From positions 1 through 37,902 of the forward strand of contig CACXJZ010000025.1 of assembly GCA_902768105.1 (NCBI GenBank): a stretch of DNA of 37,902 bases, in the 5' to 3' direction. This DNA comes from an uncultured Prevotellaceae bacterium. GTDB lineage: Bacteria; Bacteroidota; Bacteroidia; Bacteroidales; Bacteroidaceae. Below are positions 7,111-14,556 of the stretch, one piece after another. A model generated the notes under the pieces. That model was not told the DNA's origin and made no database searches. It was given only the letters and a program-made list of their open reading frames with translations. A program made the position numbers and the translations under genes. The stretch's first letter is position 1. Each line of letters begins with the position of its first letter.

Positions 7111-7974
7111 ATGGCACAGATGGATGCATCATTAGACCAACTACTACAGTCCGTTGAACAGAACGGAGTGTGTGTGAGAAAAGAGATGCGCGGTAGCCTC
7201 AGGATTGGCGTAGATGAGGTATTCCCGCACATCACTATTATTATGTGTATGCGCGGCAGTGCACGCGTCATGTTCGACATGCAGGAGTTAACAATCGAAA
7301 AGAACGATTTGGGAGTACTTTTGCCAGGTCATGTCTTGCGACGCATAGCGTATACGGAGGATTACACCTATCAATGCATTATCATTTCAGCGGAGATGTA
7401 CAGCGAACTGAGGTCACACATCTTCAGCCACGATTATGACAAGTTCGCAACCGCGCCGAGATGTCATCTGACCGATGTACAAGCCAAGCGCATGATGGCG
7501 CTGAACGAGCTATTGGGAGCAATCGCTTCGCACGACGAATATGACCTGCAACTGCGCCGGAGGATGTTGCTCTCGCAGCTGGCTGTGGGCTACGAGTTCA
7601 TCAACTACTACCGTCGCGAGCAGGACAGAGAGTGGGCGAAGAGCTCTTCGGCAAAGCTTTACACGCAGTTCTGCAACCTGGTGGTAGAGCACTACAGGGA
7701 GAGCCGCAATGTCCAGTTCTATGCCAGGCTGATGGACTATGACCCGCGGTACTTCTCGAAAGTGTTCCGTCAGTTCTCTGGCGGTCTCTCACCCCTGGAA
7801 TGGATTCAGCAGTATGTGGCGACGCAGGCGAAGAGCATCATGGACGCGCATCCCGAACAGACAGTCAAGGAAACTGCCTTCCAGCTCGGTTTTCCCACAA
7901 CCGCCAATTTCTGCCGGTACTTCAAGCGCGCGACCGGCATCAATCCGCAGGAGTATAAGGAGAGGGAGCAGTAG
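7111..7974 (+). CDS. AraC family transcriptional regulator, 287 aa
   Basis: This is a cytoplasmic regulator with an N-terminal cupin-like sensing domain (about residues 10-160: HITIIMCMRGSARVMFDMQELTI and LGVLLPGHVL) and a C-terminal AraC double helix-turn-helix (about 190-285: FYARLMDYDPRYFSKVFRQF, then AFQLGFPTTANFCRYFKRATGINPQEY). An in-frame ATG at 7009 would add 34 residues of unlikely, Cys/Phe-rich sequence that covers the promoter, so I chose 7111. It is divergent from the membrane-bound AraC gene. The ligand and targets are unknown. Confidence 0.88.
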   Translation: MAQMDASLDQLLQSVEQNGVCVRKEMRGSLRIGVDEVFPHITIIMCMRGSARVMFDMQELTIEKNDLGVLLPGHVLRRIAYTEDYTYQCIIISAEMYSELRSHIFSHDYDKFATAPRCHLTDVQAKRMMALNELLGAIASHDEYDLQLRRRMLLSQLAVGYEFINYYRREQDREWAKSSSAKLYTQFCNLVVEHYRESRNVQFYARLMDYDPRYFSKVFRQFSGGLSPLEWIQQYVATQAKSIMDAHPEQTVKETAFQLGFPTTANFCRYFKRATGINPQEYKEREQ

Positions 7975-7977
7975 GAA

Positions 7978-8020
7978 TGACTTCGTCTTTCGTGATCCCT
8001 TGGAATTGACTTCGTCTTTC
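7978..8020. repeat. Direct repeat of a 14-mer
   Basis: TGACTTCGTCTTTC occurs at 7978-7991 and 8007-8020, 29 bases apart, just after the AraC gene. The role is unknown. Confidence 0.5.
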
Positions 8021-8057
8021 CCAGCCCTGCCACGGGCAGTTCTGACATCCAAACAAA

Positions 8058-8096
8058 ATGGACTTCAACTGAAAACAAGTTTTCGTCGAAGCCCAT
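8058..8096 (-). terminator. Terminator of the tRNA-Arg transcript
   Basis: On the minus strand, a long imperfect stem (ATGGGCTTCGACGAAAAC paired with GTTTTCAGTTGAAGTCCAT) is followed by a T-rich stretch. It lies 12 bases beyond the tRNA 3' end. It could serve the AraC gene on the other strand as well. Confidence 0.6.
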
Positions 8097-8107
8097 TTAT
8101 TTGTATG

Positions 8108-8181
8108 TGATCCCGCAGGGATTCAAACCCTGGACCTTCAGAACCGGAATCTGACGCTCTATTCAGCTAAGCTACGGGACC
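8108..8181 (-). tRNA. tRNA-Arg (anticodon CCG)
   Basis: The minus strand folds into a cloverleaf. The acceptor is GGTCCCG/CGGGATC. A D arm contains AGCTGAATAGAGC. The anticodon stem is TCAGA/TCTGA with loop TTCCGGT (anticodon CCG, codon CGG). The T arm is CAGGG-TTTGAAT-CCCTG, with discriminator A. No CCA is encoded. A -7 box lies 22 bases upstream and a terminator downstream, so it is a stand-alone transcript. Confidence 0.93.
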
Positions 8182-8202
8182 AATGGTTGCGTAAAGCGGT
8201 TG

Positions 8203-8210
8203 CAAAGGTA
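8203..8210 (-). promoter_or_regulatory. Promoter -7 box for tRNA-Arg
   Basis: The minus strand reads TACCTTTG, 22 bases before the mature tRNA 5' end. Confidence 0.6.
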
Positions 8211-8221
8211 ATAAAAAAAGA

Positions 8222-8277
8222 TTAAACATTGAACATTAAACATTAAAAATTAAGGATTAAAGATTAAACATTAAAGA
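8222..8277. repeat. Imperfect tandem array of ATTAAACAT-like units
   Basis: The segment is made of about six degenerate 9-10-base units (ATTAAACATT, GAACATTAAA, AAAATTAAGG and so on). A reverse-complement version of the same motif lies at 11281-11305 ahead of the SLC13 gene. Confidence 0.55.
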
Positions 8278-8349
8278 ATATGCCTTCAATAAAGGAGTAA
8301 GATTGATAGGCGTGGCTGGCGCAGAATGACAGCGAAAATCAATAAAAAC

Positions 8350-8411
8350 TGACGTTTTGCAAAAATAATTGACGTTTTTGCTTGCATATTAAAGTAAAAG
8401 TAGTACCTTTG
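8350..8411 (+). promoter_or_regulatory. asnA promoter with a direct-repeat operator candidate
   Basis: The -7 box TACCTTTG (8404-8411) is preceded at 19 bases by TTG (8382-8384). Two copies of TGACGTTTT(T)GC, near 8350 and 8370, are spaced about two helical turns and end at the -33 region, the geometry of a repressor or activator site. The binding protein is unknown. Confidence 0.6.
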
Positions 8412-8455
8412 CACGCAAATTTGTAAAATCCGTCAATAAATTGTAAATTATATCG

Positions 8456-9493
8456 ATGAGTCAACTGATTAAACCCAACAACTATGAGCGTCTGTTAGAC
8501 ATGAAGCAGACGGAGCAGGGTATCAAACTGATTAAAGAGTTTTTCCAACAGAATATTTCGACTGAACTGCGTCTGCGTCGCGTGACGGCTCCGCTGTTCG
8601 TGCTGCAGGGACTGGGCATCAACGACGACCTGAACGGCGTGGAGCGTGCTGTGACGTTCCCCATCAAGGACCTGGGCGACGCCAAGGCTGAGGTGGTGCA
8701 CTCGCTGGCCAAGTGGAAGCGTCTGAGTCTGGCGGAGTACAAGATTGAGCCGGGCTACGGCATCTATACGGACATGAACGCCATCCGTGCCGACGAGGAG
8801 CTGGACAACCTGCACTCGCTGTACGTTGACCAGTGGGACTGGGAGGCTGTCATCACGAAGGAACAGCGCACGGTGTCGTTCCTGAAGAACGTGGTGGAGC
8901 GCATCTATGCTGCCATTCGTCGCACGGAATACCTGACCTGCGAGACGTATCCGCAGATCAAGCCCTTCCTGCCTGAGAAGATTACGTTCATTCACAGCGA
9001 GCAGCTGCTGGAGATGTATCCTGACAAGACGCCGAAGGAGCGCGAGGATGCCATCTGCGAGAAGTATGGTGCCGTATTTATAATAGGTATAGGCGGCAAG
9101 CTGGCCAACGGCGAGAAGCACGACGGTCGTGCGCCTGACTATGACGACTGGACGACGGAAGGCGAGGACGGACTGAAGGGTCTGAACGGTGACATCCTCA
9201 TCTGGTATCCTGTGCTGGGACGCAGCTTCGAGCTGTCGTCGATGGGTATCCGCGTGGATAAGGAGAGCCTGCTGCGCCAGTTGAAGATTGAACATCAGGA
9301 GCAGCGCGAGCAGTTGTACTTCCACCAGAAGCTGCTGAACGACGAGCTGCCCCTGAGCATAGGCGGCGGTATAGGACAGAGTCGTCTCTGCATGGTGCTA
9401 CTGCACAAGGCGCACATCGGTGAGATTCAGGCGTCAATCTGGCCTGAAGACATGCGTCAGGAATGTAAGGAATTGGGGATGACGCTGATTTAA
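8456..9493 (+). CDS. asnA: Aspartate--ammonia ligase
   Basis: AsnA makes asparagine from aspartate, ammonia and ATP. It is a class-II aminoacyl-tRNA-synthetase-fold enzyme, cytoplasmic and dimeric. At 345 aa it has the family's typical length. Recognisable stretches are RLRRVTAPLFV, GLGINDDLNGVERAV, a catalytic-core segment around VHSLAKWKR and PGYGIYTDMNAIR, and the C-terminal GGGIGQSRLCMVLL motif that closes the ATP site. It uses free ammonia, not glutamine. It stands alone on its strand. Its stop overlaps the stop of dnaX on the other strand by 4 bases, and its terminator hairpin lies inside the dnaX coding end. Confidence 0.97.
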   Translation: MSQLIKPNNYERLLDMKQTEQGIKLIKEFFQQNISTELRLRRVTAPLFVLQGLGINDDLNGVERAVTFPIKDLGDAKAEVVHSLAKWKRLSLAEYKIEPGYGIYTDMNAIRADEELDNLHSLYVDQWDWEAVITKEQRTVSFLKNVVERIYAAIRRTEYLTCETYPQIKPFLPEKITFIHSEQLLEMYPDKTPKEREDAICEKYGAVFIIGIGGKLANGEKHDGRAPDYDDWTTEGEDGLKGLNGDILIWYPVLGRSFELSSMGIRVDKESLLRQLKIEHQEQREQLYFHQKLLNDELPLSIGGGIGQSRLCMVLLHKAHIGEIQASIWPEDMRQECKELGMTLI

Positions 9494-11241
9494 GCCAGCT
9501 CCAAATCGAATGCTTCCCTCAGTCGGCCGACTGAGGGATTTTCTTTCTCCATCAGCTCAAACTGCTCCCTGCGGCTGAGTATGCGCACGGGGGCGTCGTG
9601 CTCAACGACGTTGACGGTAAGCGTGATGTCGCTGTTGTGCAGATAATGCTTGAGCGTAGTGAGAATCTTTCCGTGAATCTGCTCTATCTGTTCCTTCACC
9701 AGCGTGTTCTCGACCTGCAGTTCGACGGCTGGGAACTCCGTGATGCACGGACAGAGGTTTTTCATGCGGGTGGCGATGCCTAAGAGCTGCTGGTTCTTGA
9801 TGGGCATACGGTTGCACATGGAGAGCCATTCCAGTTGCAGCTCCTGATTGGTAAACGGCTTCTGCTCATTCGGCTGGTCAGCGTCCTGTTGGTTGTCAGC
9901 CGACTGTAGTCCGTTGTCTTTATGGAGTAGGTTGTTCCATGAGAAGGTGATGGTGCGCTTCAGCCTGGGGGCACCCTGCGGTGCCGTAGGTTGCTGTTTA
10001 ACGGAAGTAACCACAGGGCGTGGGGCTACGACAGGCTCAGCCACAGCTACCTGCGGGGCTGTGTTCTTTGGCTGAGACTGTTGCAGCAGTTGCTTGAACA
10101 GGGTTTTCAGTCGCTTAGGGCGGCGCCCCGCGACAGGCGTGTCGTCAGGTTGCGTAATCTGCGCAATCTCTATGAGCGTCAGCTCGACGAGCAGTCGTTT
10201 GTTGGCCGACTGACGATAGTTGATGTCGCACTGGTTCATCAGCCGCAGCGCCTGGTAGAGGAAGCGCGTGTCGCACTTCTGTGCCTGCTGCTGGAAACGC
10301 TCGCGCTGCTGCTGGCTCACCTCGAGCAGGGGTAGGGTGGCGGCATCCTTCGCCATCAGCACGTTGCGCACGTGCTTGGCCAGTCCCTGAATGAGCAGTC
10401 CTCCGTCGAACCCTTTGTTGATGATGCTATTGAGCAGCAGCATGATGTCGCTCACCTTGTTCTCTACGGCGAGGTCGATGATGCTGAAGTAGTTCTCGGC
10501 ATCGAGCACGTTCAGATCCTGAATAACCTTCTGGTAGGTGATGTTGCCCTGACAGAAGGAGGCTGCCTGGTCGAAGATGGAGAGCGCGTCGCGCATGCCG
10601 CCGTCAGCTTTCTCGGCGATGACGGCGAGTGCCTCGTCCTCGTACTGGATGCCCTCTTTGTCTGCCACGTACTTCAGGTGGTCGATGGTGCCCTGCACGG
10701 TCATGCGCTCGAAGTCGTAAATCTGACAGCGGCTCAGGATGGTGGGCAGAATCTTGTGTTTCTCTGTGGTGGCGAGAATGAAGATGACGTGCTGGGGCGG
10801 TTCCTCGAGCGTCTTCAGGAAGGCGTTGAAGGCCTGCGTCGAGAGCATGTGCACCTCGTCGATGATAAACACTTTATACTTGCCCACCTGCGGCGGAATG
10901 CGCGTCTGCTCCATGAGCGTCTTGATGTGCTCCACGCTGTTGTTGGAGGCTGCGTCAAGCTCGAAGATGTTGTACGAACGCTGCTCGTTGAAGGCCTGAC
11001 AGCTCTCACATTGTCCGCAGGCCTCGCCGTCGGCAGTAGGCGTGAGGCAGTTGATGGCTTTAGCGAAAATACGTGCACAGGTGGTCTTACCGACGCCTCG
11101 CGGGCCGCAGAAGAGGTAGGCGTGAGCCAGCTTTCCGCTCTTGACGGCATTCTTCAGCGTGGTGGTCAGCGCGAGCTGTCCTACGACGCTGTCGAAGGTC
11201 ATTGGCCTGTATTTCCGTGCCGAAACAATATATTCTTCCAT
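9490..11241 (-). CDS. dnaX: DNA polymerase III subunit gamma/tau
   Basis: This is the clamp-loader ATPase of the replisome. 583 aa from the ATG at 11241 (MEEYIVSARKYRP). A TTG eight codons upstream is in frame but lies in the -7 box, so it is rejected. Seen are Walker A GPRGVGKTT (about 46-54), a zinc-binding cysteine set (Cys65 and CGQCESC, 75-81), Walker B FIIDEVHML and sensor ATTEKHKILPTILSRCQ. A tau-like tail follows from about residue 360. I see no A-rich slippery site for making a separate gamma form. The last 20 codons contain a perfect 24-bp palindrome. Confidence 0.96.
   Translation of the reverse strand: MEEYIVSARKYRPMTFDSVVGQLALTTTLKNAVKSGKLAHAYLFCGPRGVGKTTCARIFAKAINCLTPTADGEACGQCESCQAFNEQRSYNIFELDAASNNSVEHIKTLMEQTRIPPQVGKYKVFIIDEVHMLSTQAFNAFLKTLEEPPQHVIFILATTEKHKILPTILSRCQIYDFERMTVQGTIDHLKYVADKEGIQYEDEALAVIAEKADGGMRDALSIFDQAASFCQGNITYQKVIQDLNVLDAENYFSIIDLAVENKVSDIMLLLNSIINKGFDGGLLIQGLAKHVRNVLMAKDAATLPLLEVSQQQRERFQQQAQKCDTRFLYQALRLMNQCDINYRQSANKRLLVELTLIEIAQITQPDDTPVAGRRPKRLKTLFKQLLQQSQPKNTAPQVAVAEPVVAPRPVVTSVKQQPTAPQGAPRLKRTITFSWNNLLHKDNGLQSADNQQDADQPNEQKPFTNQELQLEWLSMCNRMPIKNQQLLGIATRMKNLCPCITEFPAVELQVENTLVKEQIEQIHGKILTTLKHYLHNSDITLTVNVVEHDAPVRILSRREQFELMEKENPSVGRLREAFDLELA
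9515..9547 (+). terminator. asnA terminator embedded in the dnaX coding end
   Basis: A perfect 24-bp palindrome (TCCCTCAGTCGG/CCGACTGAGGGA, 9515-9538) is followed on the plus strand by TTTTCTTTC. It lies 21 bases past the asnA stop. On the minus strand the same bases encode NPSVGRLREAF of DnaX, so one sequence does both jobs. Confidence 0.7.
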
Positions 11242-11262
11242 AGTTTTATTGATAAGCGAGGA

Positions 11263-11270
11263 CAAAGGTA
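11263..11270 (-). promoter_or_regulatory. dnaX promoter -7 box
   Basis: The minus strand reads TACCTTTG, 21 bases before the chosen start. It overlaps the alternative TTG start and therefore rules that start out. Confidence 0.6.
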
Positions 11271-11280
11271 CAAAAAAAAC

Positions 11281-11305
11281 TTCAATGTTTAATGTTTAAT
11301 GTTTA
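11281..11305. repeat. Three iterated AATGTTTA units between divergent promoters
   Basis: TTCAATGTTTAATGTTTAATG... sits between the dnaX and SLC13 -7 boxes. It is the complement of the ATTAAACAT motif at 8222-8277. Confidence 0.55.
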
Positions 11306-11313
11306 TTTTTTTG

Positions 11314-11321
11314 TACCTTTG
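11314..11321 (+). promoter_or_regulatory. Promoter -7 box for the SLC13-type transporter
   Basis: TACCTTTG, 35 bases before the ATG at 11357. No strong -33 element. Confidence 0.55.
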
Positions 11322-11356
11322 CACCCAAATTTTAAAGCTAACTTATAAATAGAAGT

Positions 11357-12892
11357 ATGTTTCATTTCCCTGGAAGCTCCAAAATCGTACATGTAGGAGC
11401 CGAGATTATTGAGCAAGGACGCGATTTTCGTCACGCCCGAAAGTACAGTCCTGACAAGCTTTTCAACCGTTTTGTCAAGTTGTTGATTGTGTTGGCCGTC
11501 ACGCTGACACTATGGAATATGCCTGCCGAGTGGTACGGTATTGATAATTTGAACGTCGTCCAGCAGCGTATCATCGCCATCTTCGCCTTTGCCACGCTGA
11601 TGTGGATCTTGGAGATTGTGTCGTCGTGGGCCACGTCGGTGGCTGTCATCGGTCTGATGCTGCTCTTCACGAGTGACAGCGGCATCAAGTGGATGTGTGA
11701 CCCGGCACAGGTGGGTGACCTCCTTTCCTATAAGGGAGTGATGGCCACGTTTGCCGACCCTGTTATCATGCTGTTCATCGGAGGCTTCATCCTGGCCATC
11801 GCCGCTACGAAGACGGGCTTGGACGTGCAGCTGGCAAAAGTGCTGCTCAAGCCGTTCGGCACTAATAGTAATATGGTGTTGCTGGGCTTCCTGCTCATCA
11901 CGGGTCTGTTCTCGATGTTCGTATCGAACACGGCTACGGCAGCTATGATGCTGACCTTCCTGACGCCTGTGTTCCGTCAGTTGCCGCCTGAGGGCAAGGG
12001 ACGTATCGCTCTGGCACTCTCTATCCCTGTGGCCGCCAATCTGGGTGGTATGGGAACGCCCATCGGCACCCCGCCGAACACCATCGCCATGAAGTATCTG
12101 AATGCGCCTATTGCTGACGGCGGACTGAACCTCGGCCTGGGCTTCGGTCAGTGGATGATGTTCATGTTGCCGCTGGTAGTCGTGCTGCTGTTCATTGGCT
12201 GGTGGCTGCTGAAGACCATCTTCCCCTTCAGCCAGAAGAGAATCGAACTGGAGATTGAGGGCGAGATGAAGAAGAACGCCCATTCGTATATCGTCATTGT
12301 CACGTTCTTCGTGACGGTTGCCCTGTGGCTGCTCGACAGCGTGACGGGCATCAACAGCTATACCGTAGCACTCATCCCGTTTGTGGTGTTTGCGCTGACA
12401 GGCGTCATCACCAAGCGCGACCTGGAGCAGATCAACTGGTCTGTCATCTGGATGGTAGCTGGTGGTTTCGCGCTGGGTTACGGACTCAACAAGTCTGGTC
12501 TGGCCGAGAATGCCGTGCAGAGCATTCCGTTCGGCGATTTCTCGCCCATTGCTATCCTGCTCATCTCAGGCGCTATCTGCTACCTGCTGTCTAACTTTAT
12601 CTCAAACTCAGCCACAGCAGCCCTGCTGATGCCTATCCTGGCATTTGTCTGTGCCGCTATGAAGGATGCGCTGGATCCCATCGGAGGCACTCCCACCGTG
12701 CTCATTGGTGTGGCTATTGCCGCTTCGAGTGCAATGGTGCTCCCCATCTCTACGCCGCCCAATGCGCTGGCCTACGCCACGAACCTGGTGCAGCAGAAGG
12801 ATATGGTGCGCATTGGTCTCATTGTAGGTATCATCTCGATGGTGATGGGCTACGGACTGCTGTATCTCATCGGCACGATGCATCTGTTATAA
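11357..12892 (+). CDS. SLC13/DASS-family anion:sodium symporter
   Basis: This is an inner-membrane secondary transporter of 511 aa with about 11-12 hydrophobic helices after a soluble 38-residue N-terminus. Two inverted-repeat signature sets are visible: SNTATAAMM with GTPIGTPPNTIAM in the first half, and SNSATAALLMP with LPISTPPNALAYA in the second. These SNT-type and TPPN motifs form the sodium and carboxylate sites in this family (dicarboxylates, citrate or sulfate). The substrate cannot be chosen from the sequence alone. It may head a transcript with the FtsB-like gene 24 bases downstream. Confidence 0.92.
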   Translation: MFHFPGSSKIVHVGAEIIEQGRDFRHARKYSPDKLFNRFVKLLIVLAVTLTLWNMPAEWYGIDNLNVVQQRIIAIFAFATLMWILEIVSSWATSVAVIGLMLLFTSDSGIKWMCDPAQVGDLLSYKGVMATFADPVIMLFIGGFILAIAATKTGLDVQLAKVLLKPFGTNSNMVLLGFLLITGLFSMFVSNTATAAMMLTFLTPVFRQLPPEGKGRIALALSIPVAANLGGMGTPIGTPPNTIAMKYLNAPIADGGLNLGLGFGQWMMFMLPLVVVLLFIGWWLLKTIFPFSQKRIELEIEGEMKKNAHSYIVIVTFFVTVALWLLDSVTGINSYTVALIPFVVFALTGVITKRDLEQINWSVIWMVAGGFALGYGLNKSGLAENAVQSIPFGDFSPIAILLISGAICYLLSNFISNSATAALLMPILAFVCAAMKDALDPIGGTPTVLIGVAIAASSAMVLPISTPPNALAYATNLVQQKDMVRIGLIVGIISMVMGYGLLYLIGTMHLL

Positions 12893-12916
12893 TAATATAA
12901 TAATAAGGAGGGACGT

Positions 12917-13249
12917 ATGAAGAAGTTTTTCACGAGCATTTGGCTCTTCATCAAGGCATCCACGTGGTTCAAGTATGCGTTGGTAACCGTCTTTGCCGTT
13001 GTGTTCATTGGCTTTGTCGATGAGAACAGCGTGTGGAACCATTTCCGCAACAAGCAGACCATCAGCGACCTGCAGGACGAGATAGAGGAGTACAACAAGC
13101 AGCATGAAGACAACCAGAAGCGCATACGTGAGCTGGACCGCGACCCAAAGGCGATGGAGAAGATTGCCCGCGAACGTTACTACATGAAGGCTGACGACGA
13201 GGACATCTTCGTGCTGAGCGACGATATGAAACAGGAGGAGGAAGAGTAA
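12917..13249 (+). CDS. FtsB/DivIC-like septum formation protein
   Basis: 110 aa. A short cytoplasmic start and one transmembrane helix (about 20-38: YALVTVFAVVFIGFV) are followed by a coiled coil (about 47-80: ISDLQDEIEEYNKQHEDNQK) and the conserved segment DPKAMEKIARERYYMKADDEDIFVL. That is the FtsB/DivIC architecture of the divisome bridging complex. A strong ribosome-binding site (AAGGAGG) precedes it. It lies 3 bases upstream of the next gene, so the two are co-translated. Confidence 0.88.
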   Translation: MKKFFTSIWLFIKASTWFKYALVTVFAVVFIGFVDENSVWNHFRNKQTISDLQDEIEEYNKQHEDNQKRIRELDRDPKAMEKIARERYYMKADDEDIFVLSDDMKQEEEE

Positions 13250-13252
13250 GGC

Positions 13253-13645
13253 ATGAGACAACTGACGAAGGTACAGACTATTATATTCGTGGTGGGCGGC
13301 CTGCTGATGGTTGCTGGGGCGTTTATGGCACTCTTCCGCATGGCGGAAGCTGTCTGGGTGTTTGCTCCTGGCGTCGTCATGTTTGTATGCATGCAGATGC
13401 TGCAGCGCTATGACGGAGAGAACATCAACATCCGCCGTCTGCGCCGTATCGTACTGCTGTCCGACGTGCTGCTCCTGCTCAGCGCGCTGCTGATGTACGC
13501 CTCCAACGGCAACCCTTTGAAGCTGGACTGGATGACCTATGTGCAGTACATCGGAAACAACTGGGTGGTGGTGCTGCTGATAGCCGCCCTGCTGCAACTC
13601 TTCACGTCGTTTCGCATTGGTAAGGAACTGGAAAAGGAGAAATAA
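13253..13645 (+). CDS. Small inner-membrane protein with four helices, 130 aa
   Basis: Four hydrophobic segments are seen (about 9-30, 36-48, 63-82 and 97-118) with a basic C-terminus (RIGKELEKEK). It overlaps closely with the FtsB-like gene and ends just before a strong terminator. No family was recognised; the neighbour suggests, but does not show, an envelope or cell-division role. Confidence 0.75.
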   Translation: MRQLTKVQTIIFVVGGLLMVAGAFMALFRMAEAVWVFAPGVVMFVCMQMLQRYDGENINIRRLRRIVLLSDVLLLLSALLMYASNGNPLKLDWMTYVQYIGNNWVVVLLIAALLQLFTSFRIGKELEKEK

Positions 13646-13666
13646 TGGCAAAAAAACCCTAAAAGA

Positions 13667-13701
13667 TTGCGCAAATGTTTTAATTTGCGCAAATTTTTTT
13701 T
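13667..13701 (+). terminator. Rho-independent terminator
   Basis: The stem is TTGCGCAAAT/ATTTGCGCAA with a 6-base loop, followed by an eight-T tract. It closes the transcript ending at 13645. Confidence 0.85.
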
Positions 13702-13721
13702 CTTATTCCAATATATCGTGC

Positions 13722-13729
13722 TACTTTTG
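13722..13729 (+). promoter_or_regulatory. Promoter -7 box for the DUF4369-pyrC operon
   Basis: TACTTTTG, 23 bases before the ATG at 13753 and directly after the previous terminator, so a new transcript starts here. Confidence 0.6.
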
Positions 13730-13752
13730 CCGAAAAGAATGAACTACAAATC

Positions 13753-14550
13753 ATGTCGATGAATAAAATACTCTACTTCGTTGCCGCGCTGGCTGTCCTT
13801 ACATCCTGCTCCGCTTCCTATAGCGTGCAGGGCTCTTCATCCATCTCTTCGCTCGATGGTAGCAAGCTCTATCTGAAAGCCATCAAGAACCAGGAACTGA
13901 AGAGCATCGACTCCTGTGACGTGGTACACGGAAAGTTCCACTTCTCTGGCGTACTGGATACGGTACGCATTGCCAGCCTCTTCATGGACGACGAGAGCAT
14001 CATGCCCATCGTGCTCGAAGAGGGTGAAATCAATATCCAGATTGACCGTGCCAAGCAGACCGTCAGCGGAACCGTGCTGAACGATAGCCTGTACCATTTC
14101 ATCGACAAGCACAACCAGCTGGATAACCGCATGAACGAGCTGGGACACAAGCAGAATCAGATGATTCTGGAGGGTATTGACGAGGGACAGATTATGCAGG
14201 AGGTTGAGGCTGAGGCTCAGGAGATTGCCGCAGAGCGTGAGCAGCTGATGACTCAAGCCATCATCGACAACTTTGACAATGCGCTGGGCCCGTATTTCTT
14301 TGAGATGCTGACCAGTGTCTATCGTTATCCGATACTCACTCCGCAGATTGAGTACATCATGTCGAAGGCCCCCAAGAAGTTCAAGAACGACCCCTACGTC
14401 AACGACTACTACACAACGGCGCAGGAGAACGAGAAACGTATGCAGGGTTTCGATGTTGATGGTACGCCGCCGCCTGCTGGCACAACGCCTGCCACAGCGC
14501 CTGGCGACACCACAATTATTGCACCCAGAGTCAATATTCCGCAAGAATAG
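13753..14550 (+). CDS. DUF4369-type lipoprotein
   Basis: 265 aa. A lipoprotein signal ends in LTSC (acylated Cys19). A beta-rich domain (about 27-115: SSLDGSKLYLKAIKNQELKSIDSCDVVHGKFHFSG) has the DUF4369 pattern found at the N-terminus of many Bacteroidales exported TlpA-like proteins. Here no thioredoxin domain follows; instead there is a long helical region (about 118-235) and a Pro/Thr-rich tail. Start at 13753 or 13759 (MSMNK). It lies 6 bases upstream of pyrC and is probably co-transcribed with it. The function is unknown. Confidence 0.85.
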   Translation: MSMNKILYFVAALAVLTSCSASYSVQGSSSISSLDGSKLYLKAIKNQELKSIDSCDVVHGKFHFSGVLDTVRIASLFMDDESIMPIVLEEGEINIQIDRAKQTVSGTVLNDSLYHFIDKHNQLDNRMNELGHKQNQMILEGIDEGQIMQEVEAEAQEIAAEREQLMTQAIIDNFDNALGPYFFEMLTSVYRYPILTPQIEYIMSKAPKKFKNDPYVNDYYTTAQENEKRMQGFDVDGTPPPAGTTPATAPGDTTIIAPRVNIPQE

Positions 14551-14556
14551 CACATT

